Below are positions 8,554 to 17,962 of a DNA stretch of 56,557 nucleotides, one piece after another (position 1 is the stretch's first letter; each line of letters begins with the position of its first letter). The position numbers and the translations under genes were made by a program. The DNA is from Pseudomonas nicosulfuronedens (GTDB lineage Bacteria; Pseudomonadota; Gammaproteobacteria; Pseudomonadales; Pseudomonadaceae): assembly GCF_005877905.1 (NCBI RefSeq), contig NZ_SWDV01000047.1:1-56557 (forward strand). Reading direction: 5' to 3'. Under the pieces are notes generated by a model, which worked only from the letters and a program-made list of their open reading frames with translations, searched no databases and was not told the DNA's origin.

Positions 8554-11500
8554 TCAGAATTTCACCTTGATGCCAAGGATGCCTTCGTAGCTGCGGCCTT
8601 CACCATCGAAGGACTTCTGATATCCCAGCGATCCGGTGACGCTGGTCCGCTCGTTGAGCTGGTAGTCCACGCCCAGGTTCAGTTCGCCCCAGGTGCCATC
8701 CATGTCGGTGCCGAAGGGGATGTAGCCGTTGGCCGAGGAGAACTCGGTCTTGGCCTTGCCCTTGAACTCGTGCCAGACGCTCGGCCGGACCCAGGCGTTG
8801 GTGCGGTGGATGCGTCCCTGGTCGTCTTCGCGGAACCAGTCCTTGTCGAGCCGCACGCCGAGCCGGCCGGTGAGGGAGTCGACATCCTCGAAACGCACAC
8901 CGGATGCGTCGTCGTGGCTGTCATCGAGCTTCAGCTTGCTGACGATCAACTGGGCCTGCGGCTCCAGGTGCAGGGTCTTGTCACGGTTGACCTTGAACGG
9001 ATAGCCGGCCTCGAGCGAGGCGGTGACGCCGTGGCCACGGGTTTTCATCGATCCGGCGTCGTTGCCGCGGGCCTGCAGGTCGAAGCGGTTGAATTGCAGC
9101 ACGCCATCGAGGTACCAGCCTTTGGGGCCGAAGTGTGTCCAGTAGCCACCGATTCCATAGGAGCGCAGGGTGTCGTCGCCGGCGTCCTGGCCATCGGTAT
9201 GGTCGACGCTGCCCTTGATGCGCCCGGCCTGCAGCGAAAGACCGGCCTGGTCGGTGCTGCCGTCGGTGTCTTCGTTGCGGTAGAGATCGGCGCCGACCTG
9301 GAAGGCCTGGATGCGGTAGTCGTAGTCGGCGCCGCTGGACAGGCTGTCCTTGCCTTTCTGGTGGATCAGCCGGCCCCAGCCCAGGGAGGGGCCGTAGGTG
9401 TCGGTTTCTTCGCTGGGCAGCGGGTCGGTGGCATTGCGCCGCTCCTCGCCAACGCGCTCATGCAGGGTGTCGACCAGGGCACGGCTGTAGTTCAGCGCCA
9501 TGGCGGGGAGCGCGCTGTACAGCGAGGTTTCGGCCCGGTAGTTGGGGACCTGCGGCGTCGGTGCCGGAGCGGTCGGCGTGACAGGGGCGAGAGGAGCGAC
9601 CGGATTGCTCGGGTCGACAGGCGCGACGGGACCAACCGGATCAACCGGATCAACCGGATCAACCGGGCGGCCGGGATCGACAGGATCGACAGGGCTGACC
9701 GGATTCACCGGAGTTGCGTCCTTCGTCGAACGCAGGTACCAGGCCTCGCCGTTGCTGTCATCGAGGCTCGAGCGGTGCAGGGTGTACTCGTACGGACCGG
9801 CCTTGACCCGGTTGAGCAGCCGGAAGGCGTCGGCCTCAGTGGTGCCGCCATTCACCGCGTCCACAACCTTGATGCCGCTACCCTCGGTCAGCGCTCCGGG
9901 GCCGCCGGCATTCTTGATCCGCAGATTGCTGTCGCCAGTGGCCTTGCCGCCGTCGATCACCAGTTGATCGGAAGGCGAGTCGTCCTTGTAGAGGTAGGTA
10001 TTCAGCGCGAGGGTGCCGTTGTCGCCGTGGTAGTCATTGACGCTCAGCCGCTTGTAGCCGCCCTCGGCACTGAAGTCGATCAGGCTGGCGTCGTTGCGCA
10101 GCACGCTCAGGTTCGAATCACCGGTGAGTTGCCAGAGGCTGGTGTCGCGAAGGGTGACGTCCGAGTGGCTGCCGGCGGCGGTCTTCGCCGTGCCGCTGAC
10201 CAGCGAGGTCGAGAGGTCGAGGCGAGCGTTGCCAACGGCATCTTCGCTACGGCCGAGGCCTTGCCACTGGCCGGTACCCATGTCGGGGCTGGCGCTGCCG
10301 TCACTGGCCACAGAACGGTCGACATTCAGCCATTGGCCGCTGCCCCCGGCCAGGCTGTGGCTGAGGGCGATGTCGGCGACGCCGGCCGTGGCAAGGGTGG
10401 CGCCATCACGGTTGGAGAGGGTGGCGTGGTCCATGCTCACCTGGCCTGGAAGTGTTTCGGTTCCCTGCACATAGAGCGCTGCGGATTGCGCACCTTGTGC
10501 CGCCACCACGACGGATTCGGCATCGACGCTGCCACCCTGGCGCGCCACCACGCCATGGCCGAAGTCGCCCTGGGTATTCACGCTAACGCCATCCAGGCGG
10601 GCGGTGGCGGTGTTGTTGGCGAACACGCCCACAGCCTGTTCGCCCTGGGTGCTGACGGTGCTGTTGGTCGCGCTCAGTGCGCCGCCGGATTCGGCGCGCA
10701 GGCCGTGTGAGGCGATGCCCTGAGTGGCGATACTGCTGTCGCTCAGGTCCAGTGTGGCGGTTTCGTCCTTGTACTGGCGGCTGACCAGGGCGCCGGCGGC
10801 GTGGTCGCCTGTGGTCTGTACGGTGACGTGGCTGGCGGAGAGTCCGACGGCACCCGGCTTGGCCGAGCCGATGCCGGCGTAGAGGCCAACCGAGTATTCA
10901 CCCTCGGTCTTCACACTGAGGTTGCCCAGGATCATGCTGCCGCCGTCGTCCACGGCGGCGCCGTAGGCCTGGGAGCCTTGCGTCAGCACGCTGGTGCCGT
11001 CGGCTACCAGCAGGGCGCCGGGATTGCGCGCTGCCAGGCCGTGGGGAAAGGTGAGGTTGCCCGCAGTTGGCGAGCCGTTGCCGGTGGTGGTGACCGAGCC
11101 GCCATGAACGATCACCGTGGCGCCCAGGTCGGCGACTATGCCCATGGCGTTGTCGTTGCCGTGGGTGGTGACGGTCAGGTTGCTGGCAGTGAGGGTCGAG
11201 CCCGGTACGGTGGTGGCAGCACTGCCGGCGGCCAGTGCGGTGGAGTAGTTGCCATGGGTGGTGATGCTGCCGTTGGCCAGGTTCGCGTCGGCGCCATCGC
11301 GAACCTGCACGCCGTAGCTGGTCTTGGGCGTGGTAAGCACGTCGCTGCCGGTCATCTGCAGGCTGGAGCCGGTGCCTTCCACCAGCACGCCGGGCGACCA
11401 GGGGCCGACGGCGCCGACGGGGGCGTCGACGGCAATGCTGCTGGCATCGACCGTGGCGCTGGCCCCGCCAGTGATGTTGAGACCGATGGAACGGTTGCCG

Positions 11501-13152
11501 TCGACGCTGACCGTAGAGTGACTGAGGAGGCCACTGGAGCCGGCGCCTTCGAGGGACACGCCGTGTCCGTAAGTCAGGCCGTGCACCTGCAGTGTGGCGT
11601 GGTCCAGCGCCACGCTGCCTCCGCCCATGGCGCGCGCGCCGGCGGCTGGGCTGGCGACACTACCGGTGCCGCTCACACTGGCGCTGGAGTGGTTCAGGGA
11701 AACATGGCTGCCGTTGCCTTCGGCGCGAGCGCCGCCGACGTTGGTGCCGGTTACGGCGAGGGCGGAATTGGAAAGCTCGATCTGGCTGCCGGACAAGGCA
11801 TGCAGGGCGGCCGTCGTGGTTGTGCTGGTGGCGCTGCCGCTGGCGCTGATGTCGGCCGCGTCAAGCTTGATTCGTGCGCCGTCCTCGCTACGCGCAGCGC
11901 TGGCGCTGCCGGCGGCGATGTCGAGGGTCAGCCCTTGGGCATCAATGAGGGTGCCGCTGCCGCCGGCCAGCAGGCCGTGGCTGAGGCTCAGGGCCTTTTC
12001 GCCATCCACCGGGCTGGTGGCGGAGACCGCCGCACCGCTGGTGTGAACACGAGTGTCGCCGGTCAGGCTCACCTGCGCGCCGTTGCGAGCCCAGACACCG
12101 ACCGAGCCCTTGCCGGAGGTCGTGATGGTGCCGCCGTCGATGTCGACGGTCGCATCGTCGACCAGCACGCCATGGCCGTTGCCGCCGGCGGTGGTCACGG
12201 CACTGTTGGTCAGTGTCGTCGAGGAGTCGCTGTCGATACGCAGGCCGTAGGCCGAGCCGCCGTTGGTATCCACGCGGATGCCGTCGGCAGACAGCGAGCT
12301 GCCCCCACTCACCTGTACACCATGGGCACCACCGGTGGTGGTACTGCGGGCGCCGGAGGTGGTGATGGCAACGTTGTCCAGTCGGGCCTGGGCGACGTTC
12401 TCCAGCGCAATGCCGGTCGCTCCCCAGGACGTTGTGCTGACGGAACCGCCGTGCATGTCCAGTTGACCCTGGCTGACGAGGCCGCGGTTGTTGTTGCCCT
12501 TGGCGCCGCCACCGACCAGGACCTGGGTGTCGGTCAGGTGTGCCGCGCCGTTGGCGTCCACCCGCAAGCCGGTGAGGTCGTTGGTCGTGATGGCGACGCT
12601 GGCGGCAGTTTTCGGGTCGAGGACGATGCTGCTGCCGCTGAGCGTCAGGGTGTCGCCCGAGGAGACCCGTGCGCCGGTCTGGCCTTTGGCCGTGGCTGCG
12701 GTAACGGCGCTGGTCTCGATGCGGCCCTGGTTGAAGCTGACATTGCCGCTGGTCTTGATGCCGAAGCTGTCACTGGCGCTCAGTTTCACAGTGGTTTCGG
12801 CCAGGGAACCGGTGATGACGCCAACGCCACCGGCCAGCGTCACATTGATCGGTGGCGGCGCGCCGAGCAGGGCGCGACTGGCGTAGACCGTCGGTGCCTC
12901 GCGGGCGGCCTCCAGGGCGAGGTCGAGGTAGGACGGCAACGCGGGCTCGATGACTACGCCGGCCTCGGAGGGCTGGTTGAGGTCGTCGGTGTCGGCCTCG
13001 GTGACGCTGTCCTCGGCTTCGGCTTCGATCACCCGTAGGCTGAACAGACTGGCGAGGACGAGGCTGATAGCCTGGGCCAGACGGGATCGGCGCAGCTGCG
13101 CCAGGGCAGAATCGGTCGTGACGGTCGATGGGTAGCGGGGGGTGGATTTCAT
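8554..13152 (-). CDS. Type V autotransporter (AT-1) with pertactin-like passenger
   Basis: This 1532-residue classical autotransporter has a long N-terminal extension before the hydrophobic leader core (about residues 1-47, [20 protein letters not shown]). A repetitive beta-helix passenger follows (about 50-1140), rich in GVxVxxGA and STTG-type turns. A proline linker of PVDPVDP units lies at about 1146-1204, and the beta-barrel at about 1252-1532 ends in KVKF with the expected terminal Phe. It is predicted to be displayed on the surface. The passenger has no protease or esterase triad I can recognise, so adhesion or aggregation is a guess. It lies 92 bases downstream of the hybrid regulator gene on the same strand. 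Its start codon follows a hairpin that covers the Shine-Dalgarno. Confidence 0.92.
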   Translation of the reverse strand: MKSTPRYPSTVTTDSALAQLRRSRLAQAISLVLASLFSLRVIEAEAEDSVTEADTDDLNQPSEAGVVIEPALPSYLDLALEAAREAPTVYASRALLGAPPPINVTLAGGVGVITGSLAETTVKLSASDSFGIKTSGNVSFNQGRIETSAVTAATAKGQTGARVSSGDTLTLSGSSIVLDPKTAASVAITTNDLTGLRVDANGAAHLTDTQVLVGGGAKGNNNRGLVSQGQLDMHGGSVSTTSWGATGIALENVAQARLDNVAITTSGARSTTTGGAHGVQVSGGSSLSADGIRVDTNGGSAYGLRIDSDSSTTLTNSAVTTAGGNGHGVLVDDATVDIDGGTITTSGKGSVGVWARNGAQVSLTGDTRVHTSGAAVSATSPVDGEKALSLSHGLLAGGSGTLIDAQGLTLDIAAGSASAARSEDGARIKLDAADISASGSATSTTTTAALHALSGSQIELSNSALAVTGTNVGGARAEGNGSHVSLNHSSASVSGTGSVASPAAGARAMGGGSVALDHATLQVHGLTYGHGVSLEGAGSSGLLSHSTVSVDGNRSIGLNITGGASATVDASSIAVDAPVGAVGPWSPGVLVEGTGSSLQMTGSDVLTTPKTSYGVQVRDGADANLANGSITTHGNYSTALAAGSAATTVPGSTLTASNLTVTTHGNDNAMGIVADLGATVIVHGGSVTTTGNGSPTAGNLTFPHGLAARNPGALLVADGTSVLTQGSQAYGAAVDDGGSMILGNLSVKTEGEYSVGLYAGIGSAKPGAVGLSASHVTVQTTGDHAAGALVSRQYKDETATLDLSDSSIATQGIASHGLRAESGGALSATNSTVSTQGEQAVGVFANNTATARLDGVSVNTQGDFGHGVVARQGGSVDAESVVVAAQGAQSAALYVQGTETLPGQVSMDHATLSNRDGATLATAGVADIALSHSLAGGSGQWLNVDRSVASDGSASPDMGTGQWQGLGRSEDAVGNARLDLSTSLVSGTAKTAAGSHSDVTLRDTSLWQLTGDSNLSVLRNDASLIDFSAEGGYKRLSVNDYHGDNGTLALNTYLYKDDSPSDQLVIDGGKATGDSNLRIKNAGGPGALTEGSGIKVVDAVNGGTTEADAFRLLNRVKAGPYEYTLHRSSLDDSNGEAWYLRSTKDATPVNPVSPVDPVDPGRPVDPVDPVDPVGPVAPVDPSNPVAPLAPVTPTAPAPTPQVPNYRAETSLYSALPAMALNYSRALVDTLHERVGEERRNATDPLPSEETDTYGPSLGWGRLIHQKGKDSLSSGADYDYRIQAFQVGADLYRNEDTDGSTDQAGLSLQAGRIKGSVDHTDGQDAGDDTLRSYGIGGYWTHFGPKGWYLDGVLQFNRFDLQARGNDAGSMKTRGHGVTASLEAGYPFKVNRDKTLHLEPQAQLIVSKLKLDDSHDDASGVRFEDVDSLTGRLGVRLDKDWFREDDQGRIHRTNAWVRPSVWHEFKGKAKTEFSSANGYIPFGTDMDGTWGELNLGVDYQLNERTSVTGSLGYQKSFDGEGRSYEGILGIKVKF
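9637..9665. repeat. 9-bp tandem repeat in the proline linker
   Basis: Three to four near-perfect copies of GGATCAACC encode the [10 protein letters not shown] linker between passenger and barrel. Decayed units continue to about 9715. Repeat-number change here would lengthen or shorten the linker without breaking the frame, because the unit is a multiple of three. Confidence 0.75.
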
Positions 13153-13159
13153 GGTGCAA

Positions 13160-13180
13160 CTCCATAGCGGGACTATGGAG
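13160..13180 (-). promoter_or_regulatory. Hairpin that encloses the autotransporter ribosome binding site
   Basis: Minus strand, 5' to 3': CTCCATAG, loop TCCCG, then CTATGGAG, then TTGCACC and the ATG. The stem is a perfect 8 bp. The only Shine-Dalgarno candidate, GGAG, forms the end of the second arm, 7 bases from the start codon, so the folded RNA would hide it. The dyad could instead be a DNA operator. Confidence 0.6.
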
Positions 13181-13244
13181 CGAGCATCGGGTCAGCGTCG
13201 GGGCGCTCCCATCGTGGGCGCCTGATTGCTCTGTAGTGGTTGCA

Positions 13245-14933
13245 CTAGAAGCGGGCGTTTCCCTTGGGGAGCTTGAGTTGGATCAAGGCGGCGATGTCCG
13301 ATTCGGCATCGCCATCCAGCAGTAGTTCGCCATGCAGCAGGCGACAAAGGCGGTGTGCCAGATGAATTCGCGCCTGGTCGGCCATCCCCGTCAGTGGTAG
13401 CTGTAGGGGGGTGCCATGGTTGCTGCGGATAGTCAGTCGCCACTCGACTTCGGCACCGGGCAGGGAGGTGCCGTGGGCGCTGACTTTCAGGTCTTGCAGG
13501 CCTGCCTTGTGCAACGCGCGCAGCAACACCACCAGCAGGCGCTGGTAGCGCCCCCGGTCGATCCAGGCCCAAAGGGCCTCCGTGTCGGGCTCGAATGGCT
13601 GCTGCGGCTCGCTGGCTTGCAGGGCGTCCTGGGTCAGGCGGTTGAGCTCCTCCGGGCGAGGCATCATCAACGGGGTGCCCCGGTCGAGTTCGATCAGCTC
13701 CATCAGTACTTCGAGCTTGTCGCGCATTTTCTCCAGGTGCTGGGGCACCTCTCCCAGTTTGGGGTCGTTGGCGTGATCCATTCGGAGTGCGCCGACCAGA
13801 TTGGCGACAGCCTTCAGCTCCTGCAGCAGGTCACGGCCTGAAGAAAGGAGGAACGCCGCCCGGCTGACGAACAGCGACTCCAGGTAGATCCTGGCCTCCT
13901 GCAGGCGCTCCACCAGTTGTTCACTTTCGGTGACGTTCACGTAGTAGCAGAGCACACCGAGCATTGAGCCGGAGTCCTCGCGTATCGGCACTCCGATCAG
14001 CCGATAGGTTCGCGCTTCTCCTTCGATCTCACCGGAAACCACCAGGGAAAATGGCACGCCTAGGGCTGCGCCTTCGAGAAATTCGCGCTGGTACCGGGCC
14101 AGCTGCTTCGGGTCGACGATGGCCACCTGGGAAATCGACAAGCCGATCAGCGCGGCCTTGCTCCGGCCGTGCTGCTCAGCGTAGGACTGGTTGCAGGTCA
14201 GCAGTACGCCATCGATGCTCCACAGGCTGGCGGCATTGGGCAGCAGGCCGAGCAGCTGCTCGATGCCCTCCACCTTGCTCATTCCGTGCAGGGGGCGTTG
14301 GGCGAGTTGGAGGACCTGCTGGTCGCTCAGCAGGCCACGGACCTGTGCAGTGGCAATCAGGTCGATCAGTGAGTCGGTGTGGGTCTTCTCCAGCAGGCGG
14401 GTCTTGTAGGTGCTCACCGTGCGGTCGCTGATCGCCAGTTCGTCGGCAATGTCCTTGATCCGGTAACCCTGAGCCAGGTACTGCAGCACGGTCAGTTCGC
14501 GCGGTGTGATGACTTCCCCCGGAGCAAGATCGGCGGCTGAAGCACTGCTCTGGCGTGCCGGAAAGACCTTGCGACCGCTGAGCACCAGTTTCACCGCGTC
14601 GTCCAGTTCAGCGGGCTGGTCGCCCTTGTGCACATAGCCACTCGCACCGGCCTGCTGGCTGAGTTCGTGGTAGTGCGCGCCTGAACGCTGGGTGAACACC
14701 AGTGCCTTCTGCCGCGTCTTGCCGCTGCGCAGGCGTTGCAGCAGCTCCAGGCCGCCCAGGCGTGGCAGGTCCAGATCGAGCAGCAACAGATCCGGGTGCA
14801 GACGTTGCACCAGGGCCAGGGCCTCGCGGCCGTCACCGGTTTCGCCGACGACTTCGTGGCCGGCTTGCGTCAGGCGCTGGCGTAATGCCTCGCGGACGAA
14901 GGGCTGTGGGTCGGCGACGACGATGCGGCTCAT
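13245..14933 (-). CDS. Hybrid response regulator: REC-LuxR HTH-PAS-degenerate kinase
   Basis: This 562-residue protein starts at MSRIVVADPQ (ATG 14933). The receiver domain (1-120) has D8, phospho-acceptor D53 in LLLLDLDLP, and the conserved Lys in YVHKGDQ. A LuxR-type helix-turn-helix lies at about 150-210 (TPRELTVLQYLAQGYRIKDIA). A PAS domain follows at about 235-350 (LLPNAASLWSIDGVLLTCNQS). The last 200 residues resemble a histidine-kinase core in helix layout but lack a recognisable phospho-His, N box and glycine-rich ATP lid. A DNA-binding output in the middle of the protein with sensory parts behind it is uncommon. It lies directly upstream of the autotransporter and probably controls it (inference). 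Confidence 0.85.
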   Translation of the reverse strand: MSRIVVADPQPFVREALRQRLTQAGHEVVGETGDGREALALVQRLHPDLLLLDLDLPRLGGLELLQRLRSGKTRQKALVFTQRSGAHYHELSQQAGASGYVHKGDQPAELDDAVKLVLSGRKVFPARQSSASAADLAPGEVITPRELTVLQYLAQGYRIKDIADELAISDRTVSTYKTRLLEKTHTDSLIDLIATAQVRGLLSDQQVLQLAQRPLHGMSKVEGIEQLLGLLPNAASLWSIDGVLLTCNQSYAEQHGRSKAALIGLSISQVAIVDPKQLARYQREFLEGAALGVPFSLVVSGEIEGEARTYRLIGVPIREDSGSMLGVLCYYVNVTESEQLVERLQEARIYLESLFVSRAAFLLSSGRDLLQELKAVANLVGALRMDHANDPKLGEVPQHLEKMRDKLEVLMELIELDRGTPLMMPRPEELNRLTQDALQASEPQQPFEPDTEALWAWIDRGRYQRLLVVLLRALHKAGLQDLKVSAHGTSLPGAEVEWRLTIRSNHGTPLQLPLTGMADQARIHLAHRLCRLLHGELLLDGDAESDIAALIQLKLPKGNARF

Positions 14934-14979
14934 CCGTGGCTTCCTGCGGGTCGTTTCTCGCAGAGAAGGGTAGCCCAGC

Positions 14980-15483
14980 TCAGCGACTGCACAGGAGCGG
15001 GGCGAACAGAAGGGCGGCGAGGTACAGGCCAAGGCCGAACACCAGGTGCGTGAGCAAACTGTGCAGGCGAGTCTTTGCAGGGTTGGCGCTGTTCGCGGCG
15101 GCGATACCCAGGCCGAACGCCGGTTGCATGACGAAGAAGGGAAGCACCACGGTGGCCAGGCCGAACAACAGGGCGGGCGCCGGCGTAGGGTGGCAACGCC
15201 AAGGGGCATCGACGGCGACCAGTGCCAGTGCGAACAGCAGGCCGGTCAGGTAGTGGACGAGCCAGCCCAGCGCGCGCTCGCCGGCGACAGGGGCTGCCTT
15301 GCCGATGGGTGCATGACGAAACTGCCCGCGCGGCATGTGGCCGATCCAGCGCCCGAGCAGGGCGTAATCCAGTGAGGGAACGCCGAGCAGGTGCTTGCGC
15401 AGGACGGTCCAGCCATCCATCAGCAGGGTGGCGCCAATGCCGATGCCGGCGATGTGCAGCAGAAGCGTGAGGGAGTGGGGCAT
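14980..15483 (-). CDS. DUF2938-like inner-membrane protein
   Basis: This 167-residue protein has four or five hydrophobic segments (HIAGIGIGATLLMDGW, ALLFALALVAVDA and two C-terminal helices). The pattern, including LDYALLGRWIGHMPRGQF near residues 38-55, fits the DUF2938 family of unknown function. ATG 15483 is chosen because GAAGGAAA precedes it; an in-frame start 45 bases upstream has weaker support. It is separated by 47 bases from the regulator gene downstream on the same strand. Confidence 0.75.
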   Translation of the reverse strand: MPHSLTLLLHIAGIGIGATLLMDGWTVLRKHLLGVPSLDYALLGRWIGHMPRGQFRHAPIGKAAPVAGERALGWLVHYLTGLLFALALVAVDAPWRCHPTPAPALLFGLATVVLPFFVMQPAFGLGIAAANSANPAKTRLHSLLTHLVFGLGLYLAALLFAPLLCSR

Positions 15484-15540
15484 GGCTGTTTCCTTCGGGT
15501 AGTCGATGGAAGCAGCATCCCGGTTCAAGTGGGCTTGAGG

Positions 15541-16737
15541 TCAAGCACCCCGTGCCTGCCGTTCGCTCAACGCGGAGCCGAGCACATAGAACACCCCGCC
15601 GCCGATGATGAACGCGCCGAGCATGACGAATACCCAGTGCGGCGCGAACAGTGCCAGGAAACAGCCCACCAGGATCGGCCCGAAGGCACCGCCGAGATTG
15701 GCCAGGTTCTGCGTGCCGTAGTACACGCCGCGCAGGTGCGGCGGCGCGATGCGGTCGATGAACATGTACTCGGCGGGGATCACGATGATTTCGCCCAGGG
15801 TGAACACCACCATCGCCAGCCCCCAGTGCCAGAGGCTGTGGGACAGGCCGAAACCGACGATGCCGAGCACGAACAGTCCCAGGCCGACGATCAGCCAGCG
15901 CTGCAGGTGCTCATTGCCGATGCGCTTGCCCAGCAGGTACTGCAGGGCGATCACGGTCACGGCGTTGACCCCCAGCAGGGTCTGGATCACCTGGTAGGCG
16001 TACTCCGCGGTGCCGGTGGCCACCAGGTACTGCGACAGGTAGGCGGAGAACTGGCCGAACACCACGGCGGTGAGCACGCCACCGAGGGTGAAGTACATCA
16101 GCCGATGGTCCTTCGCCAGCACGCCGATCACGGCGATGAACGACGGTGGCGCGACACCTTCCGCCGGGCGCATGTCCCGGTCCCCGTAACGCAGGAAGGC
16201 CAGCAGGAACAGGCCACCCAGCACTGCGGATACCACAAAGGGCACGTGGGCGTGCCACTGCGCCAGGGCTGCGCCGATGAAGGGGCCAATGGCATAGGCG
16301 AGGTTGATCAGGGTATAGCGGATGGAGAAGGCGCGGCCCTGTTCGCCGGCCGGCAGCAGGCGTCCGAAGATGGTCTTCACCACCACGTCGGTGACCGAAT
16401 AGGCGAAGTTGAAACCCAGCAGGAACAGGAAGAACAGCCACAGCTGGGTGGTCAGCAGCATGCCGGCGAAGGCGGCGACGAAGCAGGTGCCGAAGCCGAG
16501 GATCAGTCGGAAGCCGGGCATCCGGTCGATCAGGAAGCCGCCGTAGAGGCTGAGCAGCGAACCGCCGAACAGGGCGCCGCCCATGATCAGGCCGATGCGG
16601 CTGACGGGCAGGTCGAACTGGGTCGAGAGGTAGATCACCAGGTAGGGCAGGGTAATGGCGCGGCCCAGGGTGAGCAGGAAGGTACCGCAGAGCAGCAGGT
16701 TGACCTGTAGCGGGTAACGCTTGAGCGCGGCGAGCAT
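15541..16737 (-). CDS. MFS transporter
   Basis: This 398-residue inner-membrane protein has about 12 hydrophobic segments. The loop 2-3 motif has the form GGSLLSLYGGFLIDRMPGFR, a standard major facilitator signature. The family exports or imports small solutes with protons; no substrate marker is visible. It is a single gene in a minus-strand series, 58 bases upstream of the DUF2938 gene. Confidence 0.85.
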   Translation of the reverse strand: MLAALKRYPLQVNLLLCGTFLLTLGRAITLPYLVIYLSTQFDLPVSRIGLIMGGALFGGSLLSLYGGFLIDRMPGFRLILGFGTCFVAAFAGMLLTTQLWLFFLFLLGFNFAYSVTDVVVKTIFGRLLPAGEQGRAFSIRYTLINLAYAIGPFIGAALAQWHAHVPFVVSAVLGGLFLLAFLRYGDRDMRPAEGVAPPSFIAVIGVLAKDHRLMYFTLGGVLTAVVFGQFSAYLSQYLVATGTAEYAYQVIQTLLGVNAVTVIALQYLLGKRIGNEHLQRWLIVGLGLFVLGIVGFGLSHSLWHWGLAMVVFTLGEIIVIPAEYMFIDRIAPPHLRGVYYGTQNLANLGGAFGPILVGCFLALFAPHWVFVMLGAFIIGGGVFYVLGSALSERQARGA

Positions 16738-16847
16738 TCCTTGCCTCGGCTGTCGATGGGAGCGGGTAGGCTCCCGATCCTATCAGCACCAGCTTGGTGC
16801 ATGGCAAGCGCCGGAGGCTCTGGTGAGCCTCCAGCGTGCCCGCTGGG

Positions 16848-17063
16848 TCAGCTGCTGCCGTGCTTGCCCTGCGCCTTCAGTTCGGCGACGGTCTTGCCGC
16901 CTACACCCCAGGCGTCGGTGGCGATTTCCTGGATCACCACATAGGTGGTCGACGGCGGCTTGCGCAGCACGCGCTCCAGCAGTTCGGTGACGCCTTCGAT
17001 GAGCTGGCGGCGCTCGTCGGCGGTCACGCCTTCGTCGGTGACCTGGATATTTACGTAGGGCAT
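16848..17063 (-). CDS. 4-oxalocrotonate tautomerase family protein
   Basis: This 71-residue protein starts MPYVNIQVTDEGVT. After removal of Met, the N-terminal Pro is the catalytic base of the family, and the small beta-alpha-beta fold is the usual length. A candidate catalytic Arg is R35 or R19. Such enzymes isomerise keto-enol tautomers, but many members have other substrates. It lies 32 bases downstream of the SDR gene and is probably in its operon. Confidence 0.85.
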   Translation of the reverse strand: MPYVNIQVTDEGVTADERRQLIEGVTELLERVLRKPPSTTYVVIQEIATDAWGVGGKTVAELKAQGKHGSS

Positions 17064-17095
17064 GGCGGTTCTCCGTTGTTGTTGTAAAGGTTGGC

Positions 17096-17830
17096 TTACC
17101 AGACGCCGGTGGTGGAGCCACCGTCGACGTTGAGGATGGTTCCGCTGACGAAGGTCGAGTCGGTCAGGTAGAGCACCGCGTCGACGATATCCTGCGGGTT
17201 GCCAATCTTGCCACTGGGCGAGAGGCCGCGCAGGAAGGCGCGGGTACCTTCGTCGTCGGGATGCAACGGGGTTTCGATGATCCCCGGCGCCACGGCGTTG
17301 ACCTGTACGTGGGACGCCGCCAGCTCCAGGGCCAGGCCACGCACCGCGCTGTTCAGGCCGCCCTTGATCAGCACCGGCAGCAGCGCCGGGACTTTTACGT
17401 TGGGTTGCATGGCGATGGAGGCGGTAATGCTGATGATGTGTCCCGAGCGGTTGGCTGCCATGTGCTGCGCGGCGGCCTGGGAGGGGTAGAAGAAACCCTT
17501 GAGGTTGGTGTCGACGATGGTGTCGAGCTCTTCCTCGGTGTAATCGCCCACCGGCTTGGCGATGAAGATACCGGCATTGTTGATCAGGATGTCCACCTGG
17601 CCGAAAGCCTCGATGGCCTGGGCGAACAGGCGCCGGGCGGTGTCCGGCTTGGCGATGTCGCCGGCCACGCCGAGGAAGTTGTGCGGGTTGCCCAGCCGGG
17701 CGGCGGCTTCCTCCAGGCGGGCCTGGGTGCGGGCGTTGCCGACCACGTTGTAGCCGCGTTCCAGGTACGCGCGGGCGATGGCGAAGCCGAGGCCGCTGGA
17801 GGCGCCGGTGACGATGACGGTCTTGCTCAT
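17096..17830 (-). CDS. Short-chain dehydrogenase/reductase with altered active site
   Basis: This 244-residue protein has the NAD(P) motif TGASSGLG at residues 9-16, the structural NNAG motif, and the catalytic Ser in HIISITASIAM. The usual YxxxK is not present: the segment reads PALLPVLIKGG, so the Lys is kept but the Tyr position holds Pro. The rest of the fold (LALELAASHVQVNAVAPGIIETPL) is standard. It is likely cotranscribed with the tautomerase and divergent from a LysR gene that probably regulates it. Activity may be altered or lost. Confidence 0.88.
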   Translation of the reverse strand: MSKTVIVTGASSGLGFAIARAYLERGYNVVGNARTQARLEEAAARLGNPHNFLGVAGDIAKPDTARRLFAQAIEAFGQVDILINNAGIFIAKPVGDYTEEELDTIVDTNLKGFFYPSQAAAQHMAANRSGHIISITASIAMQPNVKVPALLPVLIKGGLNSAVRGLALELAASHVQVNAVAPGIIETPLHPDDEGTRAFLRGLSPSGKIGNPQDIVDAVLYLTDSTFVSGTILNVDGGSTTGVW

Positions 17831-17892
17831 GGTGATTGCTCCGATAGTGGGGCGGGGCGGTGTGCCCGCGTCTTGGAGGTCAATCTAGGTTG

Positions 17893-17905
17893 CAATCAAT
17901 GATTG
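17893..17905. promoter_or_regulatory. Candidate LysR operator between SDR and LysR genes
   Basis: CAATCAATGATTG is a perfect 6-bp dyad around one base, in the AT-rich 132-base divergent spacer. It is 63 bases from the SDR start and 58 from the LysR start, a typical place for an autoregulating LysR protein. Confidence 0.55.
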
Positions 17906-17962
17906 AAAAATAAGGCTGATGGCATTTGAATTGATACCTCATGTAATCAATCGAGCTGCGCC

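Noticed and set aside
8770..13038. Very long open frames on the plus strand opposite the autotransporter gene
   Set aside because: They are the antisense of a GC-rich repetitive passenger; the proteins are Gly/Ala/Val-rich without domains, and the minus-strand frame has leader, linker and barrel.
13202..13222. GC-rich dyad after the hybrid regulator gene as a terminator
   Set aside because: The stem has a bulge and no T-tract on the minus strand, so read-through into the autotransporter is equally likely.
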